DNA from: DATFQI01 sp963831105
Lineage (GTDB): Bacteria > Actinomycetota > Thermoleophilia > Solirubrobacterales > Solirubrobacteraceae
Direction of reading: 5' to 3'
NCBI GenBank assembly: GCA_963831105.1
Contig: CAWHOS010000010.1
Location: 62,001-126,000, forward strand
Length of the DNA stretch: 64,000 nt
Shown: piece by piece, positions 1 through 8,522 of the stretch
How the letters are laid out: the number at the start of each line of letters is the position of its first letter
How positions within the stretch are numbered: the stretch's first letter is position 1
Notes under the pieces: model-generated
What the model saw: only the letters and a program-made list of their open reading frames with translations
Databases searched by the model: none
Told to the model about the DNA's origin: nothing
Program-made: the position numbers and the translations under genes

Positions 1-1697
1 CATGCCGTCACGTCGAAGGAGAACATCATGCCGCTCTCGTGGTGCTCGGCGATGTGGCAGTGCGCCATCCAGCGCCCGACCTCGGTCACGTCGAGCACGA
101 TGTCGACGACCTCCCCGGTGCGGACCAGCACGGTGTCCTTCCACACCAGATTCGGTTCGACGACGCCGTCGCGCGCGAGCACGAGGAAGCGGCCTGCTCC
201 GTGGATGTGGAAGGGATGGTGCATCGGGTGGTCGGAGTCCATCTCGTTGACGAGTCGGATCTTCACGCGGTCGCCGACGCGGAACTGCCAGTGGATGTCG
301 TGGTTCTCGGCGTCGTTGGAGCGGTCGACGAGCTTCCAGCGCATGTTCGCCGGCGTGGTGAGCTTGTTGACCTCGACCATGTCGTCTTCCCACTCGATCC
401 CGTCGGCCGTCGCGTGGCTATGGCCGTGTCGGCCATGGCCGGCGGTCGCCGATTGCACCAGGCGCGCCGGCAGGAGCTTCATGCCGCACTGCGGGCAGTG
501 GTCCGGCGTCTCGCTGGTCACCTCCGGATGCATCGGGCAGACGTAGCCGGTCGGGGCCGCCTGAGCGATCAGCTTCATGCCACACGCCGGACAACTGCCG
601 GGCTCGTCCTGCACGACCTCCGGATGCATGGGGCAGGCGTAGACCAGCGCCTCGCCCTCGCCGACCTCGGGCTCGCCCATCTCCATCTCCGCCTGGAAGG
701 CGAGCGTCTTATCCGGCGGCGCTTCCACCAGCGGGAGGAGGCGTTCGCGCTCAGCCGCGAGTTCCGGCGCCGTGCGCAAGGTCGCAAACGCGTCGGTCAG
801 CGGCGGGGTGGCCGGGTCTTCGCCGACCGTGATGCCGGCGAGCTTGTGCGTCCGGTCCGGGGTGCGGTGCTCGAGCGTCAGCTTGCCGGGGATGTCGAAC
901 AGAACGTCCACGACGACGCGCTCGGACGGCGCGAGGATGACGTCCTCGACGAACTGCTCGTGCTCGACGCGGCCGCTGTCGCCGCCGACGAGCTTCATCC
1001 GTGCGCCCGGCAGCGCGACCTTGAACACGCGCGTGTTGGCCGTGTTCGTGAGGTACAGGCGCACGACCTCGCCGGCCCGGGCGGTGAGCGTGAGCTCGGG
1101 CTCGCCGGCGACGAGCAGGACGTTGCCGAAGCGGCCCATCGCCGCGTAGGTGGTCTCGTCGGGGCTGAAGGCGGCGATCTGGCCGTCCTCGATGAGGACG
1201 TCGTCGAGCGTGAGCGTGAGCTCGCGGTGCACGGGCGGCCAGTAGTCGGGGTCGGCCGGGACGACGATGCAATTGGCGTATAGGCCCAGTTCCTGGCCGT
1301 AGTCCTCGCGGACGTGCGGGTGGTACCAGTAGACCCCGGGGTCCGGGAACGTCACCTTCGCCGTGTAGCGGCCGCCGGTGGGAATGAGCTCCTGGGTCTC
1401 GTGGGTGCCGTCGTAGCGGTTCTCGAGCCGAAGGCCGTGCCAGTGGACGGTCGCTTCGTGGTCGCCGTCGTTGTCGATGTCGACGACGAGCTCCGCACCC
1501 TCGGGCACCCGCAGCGTCGGGCCGGGGATGGACCCGTTGTAGGCCAGCATCCGCACCGTGGCGTCGCCGATGCGCTTGGTCACCGGCCCGATGCGCAGCG
1601 TGTACCGGTCCCCGTCGGCGAGCACGACGTCCTGCGTGGCGGACGCGGAAGGAAGGCCGCCGGTCTCGCGCGGGAACTTCCGAGTCGGTGCAGTCAT
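1..1697 (-). CDS. Multicopper oxidase with two inserted heavy-metal-binding modules (C-terminus cut by window edge)
   Basis: This is a laccase-type multicopper oxidase that runs off the left edge; about 565 codons are visible. Copper-ligand motifs are HWHG at residues 85-88, WYHPH at 124-128, HPMHHPFHIHG at 490-500 and HCHIAEHHESGM from 546, so both copper-binding ends are present. Between the second and third cupredoxin parts lie two tandem modules beginning CPMHPEV (Cys355 and Cys387) and ending CPACGM or CPQCGM. These match the heavy-metal-binding domain usually seen in Cu P-type ATPases and CusB-like proteins. A His-rich linker GHGRHGHSH follows. The ATG at 1697 is preceded by GAGGAG overlapping the stop of the upstream MMPL gene, so the two are probably translationally coupled. 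No clear signal peptide is seen. The role is inferred to be oxidation of Cu(I) or another metal. Confidence 0.9.
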   Translation of the reverse strand, partial: MTAPTRKFPRETGGLPSASATQDVVLADGDRYTLRIGPVTKRIGDATVRMLAYNGSIPGPTLRVPEGAELVVDIDNDGDHEATVHWHGLRLENRYDGTHETQELIPTGGRYTAKVTFPDPGVYWYHPHVREDYGQELGLYANCIVVPADPDYWPPVHRELTLTLDDVLIEDGQIAAFSPDETTYAAMGRFGNVLLVAGEPELTLTARAGEVVRLYLTNTANTRVFKVALPGARMKLVGGDSGRVEHEQFVEDVILAPSERVVVDVLFDIPGKLTLEHRTPDRTHKLAGITVGEDPATPPLTDAFATLRTAPELAAERERLLPLVEAPPDKTLAFQAEMEMGEPEVGEGEALVYACPMHPEVVQDEPGSCPACGMKLIAQAAPTGYVCPMHPEVTSETPDHCPQCGMKLLPARLVQSATAGHGRHGHSHATADGIEWEDDMVEVNKLTTPANMRWKLVDRSNDAENHDIHWQFRVGDRVKIRLVNEMDSDHPMHHPFHIHGAGRFLVLARDGVVEPNLVWKDTVLVRTGEVVDIVLDVTEVGRWMAHCHIAEHHESGMMFSFDVTA

Positions 1698-1706
1698 CCT
1701 GTCTCC

Positions 1707-4052
1707 TCAGTCCCGCGCAGCGGGGTTGGTGGTGGTCTCAGGGACCTTCTCGGGATCGCCGGCGGGCGCCGTGGGCTCGCCCGTGACGCTGGCTGCGTAG
1801 CCGGCGGCGTCGAATTGCGTAACGGTCAGCGCTGCTTCGGCGGCCTGGCCTTCGACGTTGACGTTCGGGAGCCACTCCAGCCAGCGCGGGAAGTACCAGT
1901 TGCGGTCGCCGAGGAGCTGCATGACGGCGGGGATGACGACGGTGCGGACGATCGTGGCGTCCACGAGCAGGGCGACGGCGACGCCGAAGCCCATCTGCTC
2001 GAACGCGACGAGCTCGCCGGTGGCGAAGCCGGTGAAGACCACCACGATGATAAGCGCGGCTCCGGTGATCAGCCGGGCGGTCGAGCTGACGCCGTGGATG
2101 ATCGCCTCCGTGGTGTCGCGCGTCTGGCCGTAGCGCTCACGGATGCGGCTGAGCAGGAACACCTGGTAGTCCATGCTCAGGCCGAACAGGACGCTGAACA
2201 GGAAGACCGGCACCCAGGCGTCGATGCGCTCGACCTGGCCGAAGCCGAAGAGGTCGGCGCCCATGCCCTCGACGAACACCAGGACCAGGAGCCCGTACGC
2301 GGCGCCGACGGATAGGAGGTTGACGGCGATCGCGGTGATCGGCACGACGATCGACCGGAAGGCCAGCGTGAGCAGCACGAAGCTCAGCGCCAGCACGAAG
2401 GCGATGACCAGCGGCAGGTTGCTGCTGACCATCGCGAAGTAGTCGCGGTTCTCGGCCGGGATCCCGCCGACGAGGACCTCGGCCGGTGCGCCCGCGAACG
2501 CGGCGCCGGCCCGGTCGCGGAGCCGGTCGATCGCGTTCGTCGCCCGCTCGGATGCGGAGTCGGCGGTCATCGGGAGCGACACGACCGTGATCTGCGGGCC
2601 GCGCTGGATCGTCGTGCCGAGGGGCGCGAAGTCGGAGTCCCTCGCGAGCTCGGCCCGCAGCTTGACGATCGCGCGCTGCACGCGGGAGTCGGCGGACGGG
2701 CCGTCTACGACGATGTTCACCGGCGTGGTGGCGCCGGTCGGGAAGTCGCGCTCGAGCGCGGTCAAGCCCTGCTTGGCGACCGTACTGTCCGGCAGCGATT
2801 GCGGGCCGGAGGCGCCGAGCTTGAGCCCGAGCACCGGCACTGCCGCCGCGAGCAGCAGCGCGCACGCGATCGTGGCGCTGAGGCCTGGATGGCCGACGAC
2901 CGCGCGGACGGCGCCGCCCCAGAAGCGGCCCTCCTCGCCCATCGAGTCGGCGATGCGCTTGCCGATCCAGGGGACGCGCAGGCGGTCGACGCGGTCGCCC
3001 AGCACCATCAGCAACGCGGGATGGAAGGTGAGCGCGACGACGATCGACACCAAGGCGACGGCGATGGCGCCGACGGCGAGGCTGCGCAGCGTGGAGTCCG
3101 GCATCAGGAACATGCCGAGCATCGCCAGCACGAAGGCCACGCCGCTGAAGACCACCGCGCGGGTGGCCGTGCCGGCGACGATGAGGATCGCCTCGTGCGT
3201 CGAGGCGCCGTGGTGGCGCTCCTCGCGCAGCCGGGAGACGATGAACAGTGAGTAGTCGATGCCCAGGGCCAGGCCCATAGCGACGAGCATGTTCACCACG
3301 AAGATGTTCAGCTCGAACACCTGGCCCACGACGGCGACCAGGCCCATCGCGACGACGATCGAGAGGATCGCCATCACGAGCGGGATGGCGGCGCCGACCA
3401 GGGTCCCGAAGACCAGCACCAGCACGATCAGGGCCGCCGGCAGCCCGAACTGCATCTCCCCCTGCTGCAGGTCGGACTCGGAGATCTTCGTGAAGTCGTA
3501 GCCGACCGTGTTCTCGCCCGTGATGTGCACCGCGAACCCGTCGGCGCCGTTCGCACGCTCGACCGTCGCGATCATGTCCTCGACCGACGTCACCTCCGGC
3601 TCGTCGGTCATCACGATCGGCAGGAGCGTCGCGTGCCCGTCCCGTGAGACCAGGGTCTCGCCGCCGCGGTCCAAGTACGTGCCGACGCTGCGGACCTCGG
3701 GATCACCGCGCAGCTGGGCGGCCAGCCGCCGGACCCGCGCGGCGAACGCGGCGTCGCGGACGGTGAGCCGCTCGGAGCGCACGATCACCAGTTCGTCGAG
3801 GGCGTCGGAGCCGGGCAGCCGCTCGTCGATCAGATCCTGCGCCTGCAGCGACTCCGGGTTCGAGGTCACGCCGCTGTCGCTCGTCAGCGCGCTCGACAGC
3901 AGGCCGCCCGTCAACACGATGCCGAGAACCGCCATAAGCCCCCAGATCGCGAGCACCCGCTTCGGATGGGCCGTGGCGTAAGCCGCCAGCCGGCGAGGCC
4001 CGAGGCCTCCTCGTCCACTCCGCCCGCTTCCCTTCGACGTCTGCGTGCTCAT
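1707..4052 (-). CDS. MMPL/RND-family transporter
   Basis: A large integral membrane transporter (781 aa) of the MMPL branch of the RND superfamily, which exports lipids or hydrophobic drugs using the proton gradient. It has two similar halves, each with one TM helix, a large extracytoplasmic loop and a five-helix bundle. Both halves carry the family motif around an acidic DY pair (GLALGIDYSLFIVSRL about residue 270; GLSMDYQVFLLSRI about 630). I chose the ATG at 4052 because GTGGAGGG sits just upstream; an open frame continues to 4139 without a better site. It is divergent from the TetR gene and ends 9 bases before the multicopper oxidase. The substrate cannot be told from sequence. Confidence 0.92.
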   Translation of the reverse strand: MSTQTSKGSGRSGRGGLGPRRLAAYATAHPKRVLAIWGLMAVLGIVLTGGLLSSALTSDSGVTSNPESLQAQDLIDERLPGSDALDELVIVRSERLTVRDAAFAARVRRLAAQLRGDPEVRSVGTYLDRGGETLVSRDGHATLLPIVMTDEPEVTSVEDMIATVERANGADGFAVHITGENTVGYDFTKISESDLQQGEMQFGLPAALIVLVLVFGTLVGAAIPLVMAILSIVVAMGLVAVVGQVFELNIFVVNMLVAMGLALGIDYSLFIVSRLREERHHGASTHEAILIVAGTATRAVVFSGVAFVLAMLGMFLMPDSTLRSLAVGAIAVALVSIVVALTFHPALLMVLGDRVDRLRVPWIGKRIADSMGEEGRFWGGAVRAVVGHPGLSATIACALLLAAAVPVLGLKLGASGPQSLPDSTVAKQGLTALERDFPTGATTPVNIVVDGPSADSRVQRAIVKLRAELARDSDFAPLGTTIQRGPQITVVSLPMTADSASERATNAIDRLRDRAGAAFAGAPAEVLVGGIPAENRDYFAMVSSNLPLVIAFVLALSFVLLTLAFRSIVVPITAIAVNLLSVGAAYGLLVLVFVEGMGADLFGFGQVERIDAWVPVFLFSVLFGLSMDYQVFLLSRIRERYGQTRDTTEAIIHGVSSTARLITGAALIIVVVFTGFATGELVAFEQMGFGVAVALLVDATIVRTVVIPAVMQLLGDRNWYFPRWLEWLPNVNVEGQAAEAALTVTQFDAAGYAASVTGEPTAPAGDPEKVPETTTNPAARD

Positions 4053-4210
4053 GGCTGCCCTCCACCTCACTGCGCTGGAGCTCCGCGGCCGTCGGGCCGC
4101 GCCCGGACCCGCCGAGCCTAGTCCGACCCCTGCCAGCAATGCAACCTCCAGTAGCGAAAATGACCGTCTCTGTTGTGGTTCCCCAGTGCGGATAGGAAGA
4201 TCAGGACTGC

Positions 4211-4237
4211 GCTAGCGCTACGATGGGTAGCGATAGC
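4211..4237. promoter_or_regulatory. Inverted-repeat operator, probable TetR binding site
   Basis: GCTAGCGCTAC at 4211-4221 faces GTAGCGATAGC at 4227-4237 across a 5-base spacer; the arms match at 10 of 11 positions. It lies in the intergenic region between the divergent MMPL and TetR genes, ending 4 bases before the TetR start codon. Position and symmetry fit an autoregulatory TetR operator; binding is inferred. Confidence 0.65.
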
Positions 4238-4241
4238 TGCC

Positions 4242-4913
4242 GTGCGCGCGGAGCGATCACCCGAGCCTCAGCCGGACGGCGCGGGCCGTCGCGGTCGTGG
4301 ACGCCCGCCGTCGCCGGGAATCGACCAGCGGATCCTGGACGCCGCCCTCGAGCTGCTGGCCTCTCGCGGCTACGCCGGCTTCCGCCTCGACGAGCTGGCC
4401 AAGCGGGCGGGCGTCGCCAAGACCACGATCCTCAGGCGCTGGCCGTCCAAGGCCGCCATCGCGGCCGCGGCGGTCGAGCAACTCGCTCTACAGACCACCG
4501 ACGTCCCCGCATCCGGAACCCTGCGCGGCGACCTCCATGCGCTGCTGACGAGCGCGGTCGCCGTCTTCACCAACGGTCACGGCGACTTCGTGCCGCGGCT
4601 GATCCGCGAGTCCGGTCACCACCCTGAGATCGCCGACCTGCTCCACTCCGTCATCCACACACGACGGCTCGCATACCGGCGCGTCCTCAACCGCGCGATC
4701 GCGCGCCACGAGCTCGACCCCGACGTGGATCAGGAGCTCATCATCGACCTGCTCGTCGGCCCGATGTGGACCCGGCTCCTCATCACCCGCGAGCCCATCA
4801 CCAAGCCCTTCGTCGACGACAGCGTCGACGCCGTCATCCGCGCCTTCCCGCCACCCGCCGACCCCTCCGAAACTGCTGCGGTGGCCGACGAGCTCTCGGA
4901 GGAGCCCCAATGA
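4242..4913 (+). CDS. TetR family transcriptional regulator
   Basis: A repressor of 223 aa. The N-terminal helix-turn-helix is clear (ILDAALELLASRGYAGFRLD, then AKRAGVAKTTILRRWPSK, about residues 30-75) after a basic GRGRP leader. The helical C-terminal half resembles the TetR_C_11-like ligand-binding domain. I chose the GTG at 4242; an upstream in-frame ATG at 4173 would place the inverted-repeat operator inside the gene. It is divergent from the MMPL transporter and oxidase, which it probably controls. The stop overlaps an ATG at 4910 that opens a short frame to 5152 with no recognisable features. Confidence 0.88.
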   Translation: MRAERSPEPQPDGAGRRGRGRPPSPGIDQRILDAALELLASRGYAGFRLDELAKRAGVAKTTILRRWPSKAAIAAAAVEQLALQTTDVPASGTLRGDLHALLTSAVAVFTNGHGDFVPRLIRESGHHPEIADLLHSVIHTRRLAYRRVLNRAIARHELDPDVDQELIIDLLVGPMWTRLLITREPITKPFVDDSVDAVIRAFPPPADPSETAAVADELSEEPQ

Positions 4914-5056
4914 GCCTGCTCGCGGTCCCCGCGTCGACTCGACCATCGTCCGCGACAAACCGTGCAGGCACGACCAGGCGCGATCGTGTGGATCCGCCAA
5001 TCCACGCTCAGCGGAGTGCCGTCGTCCTTGGCGCGCGCGGCGATGCCGCCATCGAA

Positions 5057-5080
5057 AGCGCCGTCGCCGACGGCACGAAA
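5057..5080. repeat. Partial copy (D) of the tRNA-linked repeat
   Basis: These 24 bases match 13827-13850 with one mismatch, that is, the downstream end of repeat C and the bases just after it. In both places a GC-rich stretch ending in GGCTTT follows within about 20 bases. The tRNA part is absent. It may be a decayed end of another copy of the array. Confidence 0.45.
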
Positions 5081-5141
5081 CGCACCTCTCCGGCGGGGCT
5101 TTCGCGATACGTCACGGCTGGCCTAGCCTGTGGTGGAAAGG

Positions 5142-5585
5142 ATGGAGGGTGACCGCGAGCCTTACAAGCCGCTGTGGGCGGAGAGCCTGAGAAGAGAGGC
5201 CTCGCCGAAGCCGGAGGCCGCCGCGAACCCGAAGCCCCCGTCGTTCCAGGCAAACCCAGCGCTTGCGATTGTGGCCCTCGTCGTGTTTGGGGTCTTGCTC
5301 AGCGTGATCGTCAGCGATGATTCGAGCCGGGTCACCTTCGCCAAGCTTCCGTCCTACTGGGGGAGCGTCGAGATGACGTGTGCCACGGTGCGCGTCGAGG
5401 GTGACGGTCGGGCGCGCGAGTACTTCTTCTGTAAGGCCCAGGGTGCCGGCCAGCTGCCGCCCGGCGACTATCGACCGCCCGAGTCCAACTGGAGATCGGA
5501 CTTCGACCGCCGCCGAGCAACGGACCACGCGATTCGGATCTCGCCGAATGGCGTTGTCCTCGGCTGGGCGCGCTACGTCCCGTGA
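5142..5585 (+). CDS. Hypothetical single-pass membrane protein
   Basis: I do not recognise this family. The 147-aa product has a polar, proline-rich N-terminus, one strong membrane helix (ALAIVALVVFGVLLSVIV, about residues 41-58) and an outside domain of about 85 residues with two cysteines. The start is uncertain: GTG codons at 5130 and 5133 are in frame, but a TAGCCT -10-like box at 5124-5129 favours the ATG at 5142. It is isolated between two fragments of the tRNA-linked repeat. Confidence 0.55.
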   Translation: MEGDREPYKPLWAESLRREASPKPEAAANPKPPSFQANPALAIVALVVFGVLLSVIVSDDSSRVTFAKLPSYWGSVEMTCATVRVEGDGRAREYFFCKAQGAGQLPPGDYRPPESNWRSDFDRRRATDHAIRISPNGVVLGWARYVP

Positions 5586-5612
5586 GGGGAAGGACGTCGC
5601 CCGCGTGCGCGG

Positions 5613-5795
<183 letters not shown>

Positions 5796-5913
5796 CAGTC
5801 CAGCAACGAGCGACGGTGGCTCGGGCCGCAGGAACAGGCGCGAGATCCGCGCGCGCATGGTTCGAGCTTAGTCCCGGCCTGTTCGTCGAGCGCGTTACGT
5901 ATGCGGGGATCGT

Positions 5914-5942
5914 CTCAATGACCGTTGAGGTGTTGGTACGAT
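5914..5942 (+). promoter_or_regulatory. Promoter with ArsR/SmtB-type operator candidate for the CadC-like operon
   Basis: CTCAA (5914-5918) and TTGAG (5925-5929) form a perfect 5-bp inverted repeat with a 6-base spacer. It is followed by TACGAT (5937-5942), a plausible -10 only 7 bases before the GTG start, suggesting a leaderless mRNA. The repeat occupies the -35/spacer region, where a repressor would block polymerase. Confidence 0.45.
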
Positions 5943-5949
5943 CGCCGGC

Positions 5950-6306
5950 GTGTCCGACGATCGCTGTGATCTGCTGTGTCTCGACCTCCCGAAAGCGGAG
6001 CGGCTCCGGACCGAGCGGCTGCCGCAGGGTGCGGCGACAGCGCTCGCGGAGCGGGCGAAAGCGCTCGCCGACCCCACACGGCTCATGTTGGCGGCGGCGC
6101 TCGCGGACGGCGGGGAGTTGTGTGTGTGCGACCTGGCGTGGGTGGCGGAGCGTTCGGAGAACCTCGTCTCGCATCACCTGCGCGTGCTCCGGGGTGCCGG
6201 TCTCGTACGCAGCCGCCGCGCCGGGAAGATGGTGATGTACGAGGTCACCGACAGCGGTCGCGCGCTGATCGATGCAGTGCGCGGGCCGGTGCTCGTCACG
6301 CCATGA
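5950..6306 (+). CDS. CadC/SmtB-like metal-sensing ArsR family repressor
   Basis: An 118-aa winged-helix repressor. Its N-terminus carries CDLLCLD and the alpha-3 region carries ELCVCDLAWV. The CVC motif plus N-terminal cysteines is the CadC arrangement for Cd(II)/Pb(II)/Zn(II) sensing. The recognition helix reads NLVSHHLRVLRGAGLV and is followed by the beta wing RRAGKMVMYEV. It starts at GTG 5950 and its stop overlaps the start of the CDF transporter (ATGA), so the pair is one operon. Likely derepressed by soft metal ions. Confidence 0.88.
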   Translation: MSDDRCDLLCLDLPKAERLRTERLPQGAATALAERAKALADPTRLMLAAALADGGELCVCDLAWVAERSENLVSHHLRVLRGAGLVRSRRAGKMVMYEVTDSGRALIDAVRGPVLVTP

Positions 6307-7013
6307 CCGCGCTACCGACGCTTTCTGCGGCGCCGGTCCGGATCGACCGCGCCACGTACGAGCGGCTGGCCCGGCGGGCGCGGCTGCTCTCCTGGCTGAG
6401 CGTGGCGTGGATGACCGTCGAGGGCGCGGTCGCGATCTCTGCCGGCCTGGTCGCGTCGTCGATCGCGCTCGTCGGGTTCGGTCTCGACAGCGCGATCGAG
6501 GGCTTCGCCTCGTTGGTGATCGTGTGGCGGTTCTCGCGCTCGCGGATGTTCTCGGCCGCTGCCGAGACGCGCGCGCAGAAGCTCGTCGCAATCCAGTTCT
6601 TCGTGCTCGCCCCGTACGTGGGCTTCGAATCGATCCGAGCGCTGATCGGTGCCGAGCGGCCCGCCGAGACGTGGGTCGGGATCGCGCTCGCCGCCAGCAG
6701 CGTCGTGCTGATGCCGCTGCTGGGCATCGCCAAGCAGCGGATCGCCGACCAGATCGGGTCTGCCGCGACGAAGGGCGAAGGTCGCCAGAACATGCTCTGC
6801 GCGTATCTCGCGGGTGCGCTGCTGATCGGGCTGATCGGCAACGCCTGGGTCGGCGCCTGGTGGCTCGACCCCGCGGTCGGGCTGTTGATCGCCGGCGTGG
6901 CGGTCAAGGAGGGCCTGGAGGCCTGGCGTGGCGACGGGTGCTGCGTCAGCTCCCCGCTCGACGGCGCGGGTTTCGTGGATGTGGGCTCCGCCGATGACTG
7001 CTGCGCCCACTGA
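6303..7013 (+). CDS. CDF-like cation efflux transporter
   Basis: A 236-aa membrane protein with about six helices, of the short cation transporter group related to cation diffusion facilitators, expected to export divalent metals. A polar helix with GLDSAIEGFASL carries the acidic metal-site residues. The usual long cytoplasmic C-terminal domain is missing; the protein ends in a Cys-rich tail with CC pairs (GDGCCVSS and DDCCAH). Translation is coupled to the CadC-like sensor by an ATGA overlap, making it the likely main target of that repressor. Confidence 0.85.
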   Translation: MTALPTLSAAPVRIDRATYERLARRARLLSWLSVAWMTVEGAVAISAGLVASSIALVGFGLDSAIEGFASLVIVWRFSRSRMFSAAAETRAQKLVAIQFFVLAPYVGFESIRALIGAERPAETWVGIALAASSVVLMPLLGIAKQRIADQIGSAATKGEGRQNMLCAYLAGALLIGLIGNAWVGAWWLDPAVGLLIAGVAVKEGLEAWRGDGCCVSSPLDGAGFVDVGSADDCCAH

Positions 7014-7389
7014 GTCGCCGCGGAAGGCAATCCTCCAGCGCCTGGTCGACGAGGTGATGAACGCGCGGCGCCTCGACGTGCTCAACGAGCTCTGCACGCC
7101 GGCGATGGCGGACCGCTGGCATGCCTGGGTCGCACCGTTCCAGGCGTCGTTCCCCGACATGCGGATGGAGATCGTGCAGCTCGTCGAAGAGGGCGACACG
7201 GTCGTCGGACGCTTCACGTGCTCAGCCACCCAAACGGGCGAGTGGCGCGGGCGCGCCCCGAGCGGCAGGCGGTTCGAGGACGTCGACGAGGTCTACTTCT
7301 TCAGTTTCGAGCACGATCGCATCTCCGGGGCATGGGGGCTCGAGGACACGATCGACCGCCTCCGCCAGTTCGGGCTCGCCGACTCATGA
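6994..7389 (+). CDS. SnoaL/NTF2-like small protein (ester cyclase family)
   Basis: A 131-aa cone-shaped alpha+beta fold protein of the SnoaL-like polyketide-cyclase group. It shows the pattern FPDMRMEIVQLVEEGDTVVGRFTCSATQTGEW and a conserved FSFEHDRISGAW strand. The ATG at 6994 overlaps the CDF gene by 20 bases and the stop overlaps the next start (ATGA). Its role in a metal operon is unknown; SnoaL-like proteins are not metal enzymes as a rule. Confidence 0.8.
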   Translation: MTAAPTESPRKAILQRLVDEVMNARRLDVLNELCTPAMADRWHAWVAPFQASFPDMRMEIVQLVEEGDTVVGRFTCSATQTGEWRGRAPSGRRFEDVDEVYFFSFEHDRISGAWGLEDTIDRLRQFGLADS

Positions 7390-7712
7390 AGGTCGAGGTT
7401 CTGTACTTCGAGGGTTGCCCCAACTACGAGGCACTGCTGCCGCACCTGCGCGAGCTGCTGCGCGCGGCCGGTGTGAGCACGCACGTCGAGCTCGCGCGCG
7501 TCGACGATTCCGACGTCGCGGTTCGCGAGCGGTTTCTGGGCTCGCCGACTGTGCGCATCGACGGCGAAGACGTCGAACCCGGCGCCGACCGACGCACCGA
7601 CTACGGCCTGAAATGCCGTCTCTTCGAGACATCCGACGGGCTGCGGGGCACACCCGACGACGAGTGGGTGCTCGCCGCGTTGGAGCGGGCGCGCGGGATA
7701 CTTCGCTCGTGA
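7386..7712 (+). CDS. Thioredoxin-like protein with CPNY motif
   Basis: A 108-aa thioredoxin-fold protein. It begins MKVEVLYFEGCPNYEALLP, giving a single active-site cysteine after the first strand, and has a cis-Pro loop GSPTVRIDG. A second cysteine lies near the end (GLKCRLFE). Proteins of this type often accompany mercury and other metal resistance genes. Start and stop overlap both neighbours by 4 bases, so it is made with the CadC-CDF operon. Possible roles are metal-thiol exchange or repair; substrate unknown. Confidence 0.8.
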   Translation: MKVEVLYFEGCPNYEALLPHLRELLRAAGVSTHVELARVDDSDVAVRERFLGSPTVRIDGEDVEPGADRRTDYGLKCRLFETSDGLRGTPDDEWVLAALERARGILRS

Positions 7713-8107
7713 GTCAGAGCGATGTCGAGATGCTGCGGCGCGCGTGGGACGCGTTCACACGCGGCGATGTCGCCGCGGCCGCGGATGCGCTCGACCCGGA
7801 GGTGCAGTGGTATGGCGCCGGCGACCCCGACGGCGAAGGCAGCTGCCACAACCGCGAGGAAGCGACGGCGTTCATCCGGCGCGCGCTCGCGGACGGCCTG
7901 ACCGCAGAGCTGCTCGAGGTTCGCGATGCCGGCGCTCGCCTCGTTGCCGTCATCCACACGCATGCTCCGCCGGACTGGGAGCGCAGCCCCGAGCCGCACG
8001 GGGAGGTCGTGACGATTCGCGACGGCAAGGTCACAGAGATGGTGGTCTACCCAACGGTCGAGCATGCCTGCGCTGCCGCCGGTATCGGGGAGCGGCCCCG
8101 CGCCTAG
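7709..8107 (+). CDS. NTF2-like (SnoaL) family protein
   Basis: A 132-aa nuclear transport factor 2 fold protein. It opens with SDVEMLRRAWDAFTRGDVAAAADALDPEVQWYG, the standard start of the family, and ends with a strand pair containing VTIRDGKVTEMVVYP. Start GTG 7709 overlaps the stop of the thioredoxin-like gene (GTGA), making it the last gene of the five-gene operon. A catalytic role cannot be assigned. Confidence 0.82.
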   Translation: MSQSDVEMLRRAWDAFTRGDVAAAADALDPEVQWYGAGDPDGEGSCHNREEATAFIRRALADGLTAELLEVRDAGARLVAVIHTHAPPDWERSPEPHGEVVTIRDGKVTEMVVYPTVEHACAAAGIGERPRA

Positions 8108-8418
8108 GACGGCGGGTCGAGCCGGACCGCGCTCACGCTCGGGCTCGGGCCGAGCGGCCGGCGCGGCTCGCGGACGCCGACGTCCGGCGGCGGGTCACCC
8201 CAGCCGGAACGGTCCTCACAGCGACGGACGCACGGCCGCAGCCGCAGTCGCCAGCACACTCCGTCGGGTGTGCGGCTGAAGAACAATCCGCGCTGCGCGA
8301 TGGCGACCTGTGCCGTGACGTGGTGGCGCGAGTGTCGGCGGACGCTCAGGGAGCCGGCGGCCACGAGGCAGGCGACCACCATGGCACCGGCCAGGAATCC
8401 GACCACCCACACGACCAT
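8104..8418 (-). CDS. Hypothetical small membrane protein
   Basis: A convergent frame of 104 aa. It starts with a clear membrane helix (MVVWVVGFLAGAMVVACLVAAG, about residues 1-22) followed by a basic, proline-rich, low-complexity tail. No ribosome-binding site is visible and I know no family. It shares the CCTAGG at its stop with the NTF2-like gene. This is the only candidate in the 415-base stretch 8108-8522; it may not be real. Confidence 0.4.
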   Translation of the reverse strand: MVVWVVGFLAGAMVVACLVAAGSLSVRRHSRHHVTAQVAIAQRGLFFSRTPDGVCWRLRLRPCVRRCEDRSGWGDPPPDVGVREPRRPLGPSPSVSAVRLDPPS

Positions 8419-8522
8419 GGCGGGAAGTATCGAAGCGCCCCGCCGCGACCGCAACCCGCCGGCAAGCCTGCCATTCGTCTCGCGATGTCGTGAAGGTTGG
8501 CGCCGCGTGCTTTGCTGCACCT

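Noticed and set aside
39..1283. Long open frame on the plus strand over the oxidase
   Set aside because: It is the GC-rich shadow of the multicopper oxidase; the minus frame carries all copper motifs.
4910..5152. Short frame starting in the TetR stop (ATGA)
   Set aside because: Low-complexity, no domain, and it overlaps repeat D; kept only as a note under TetR.
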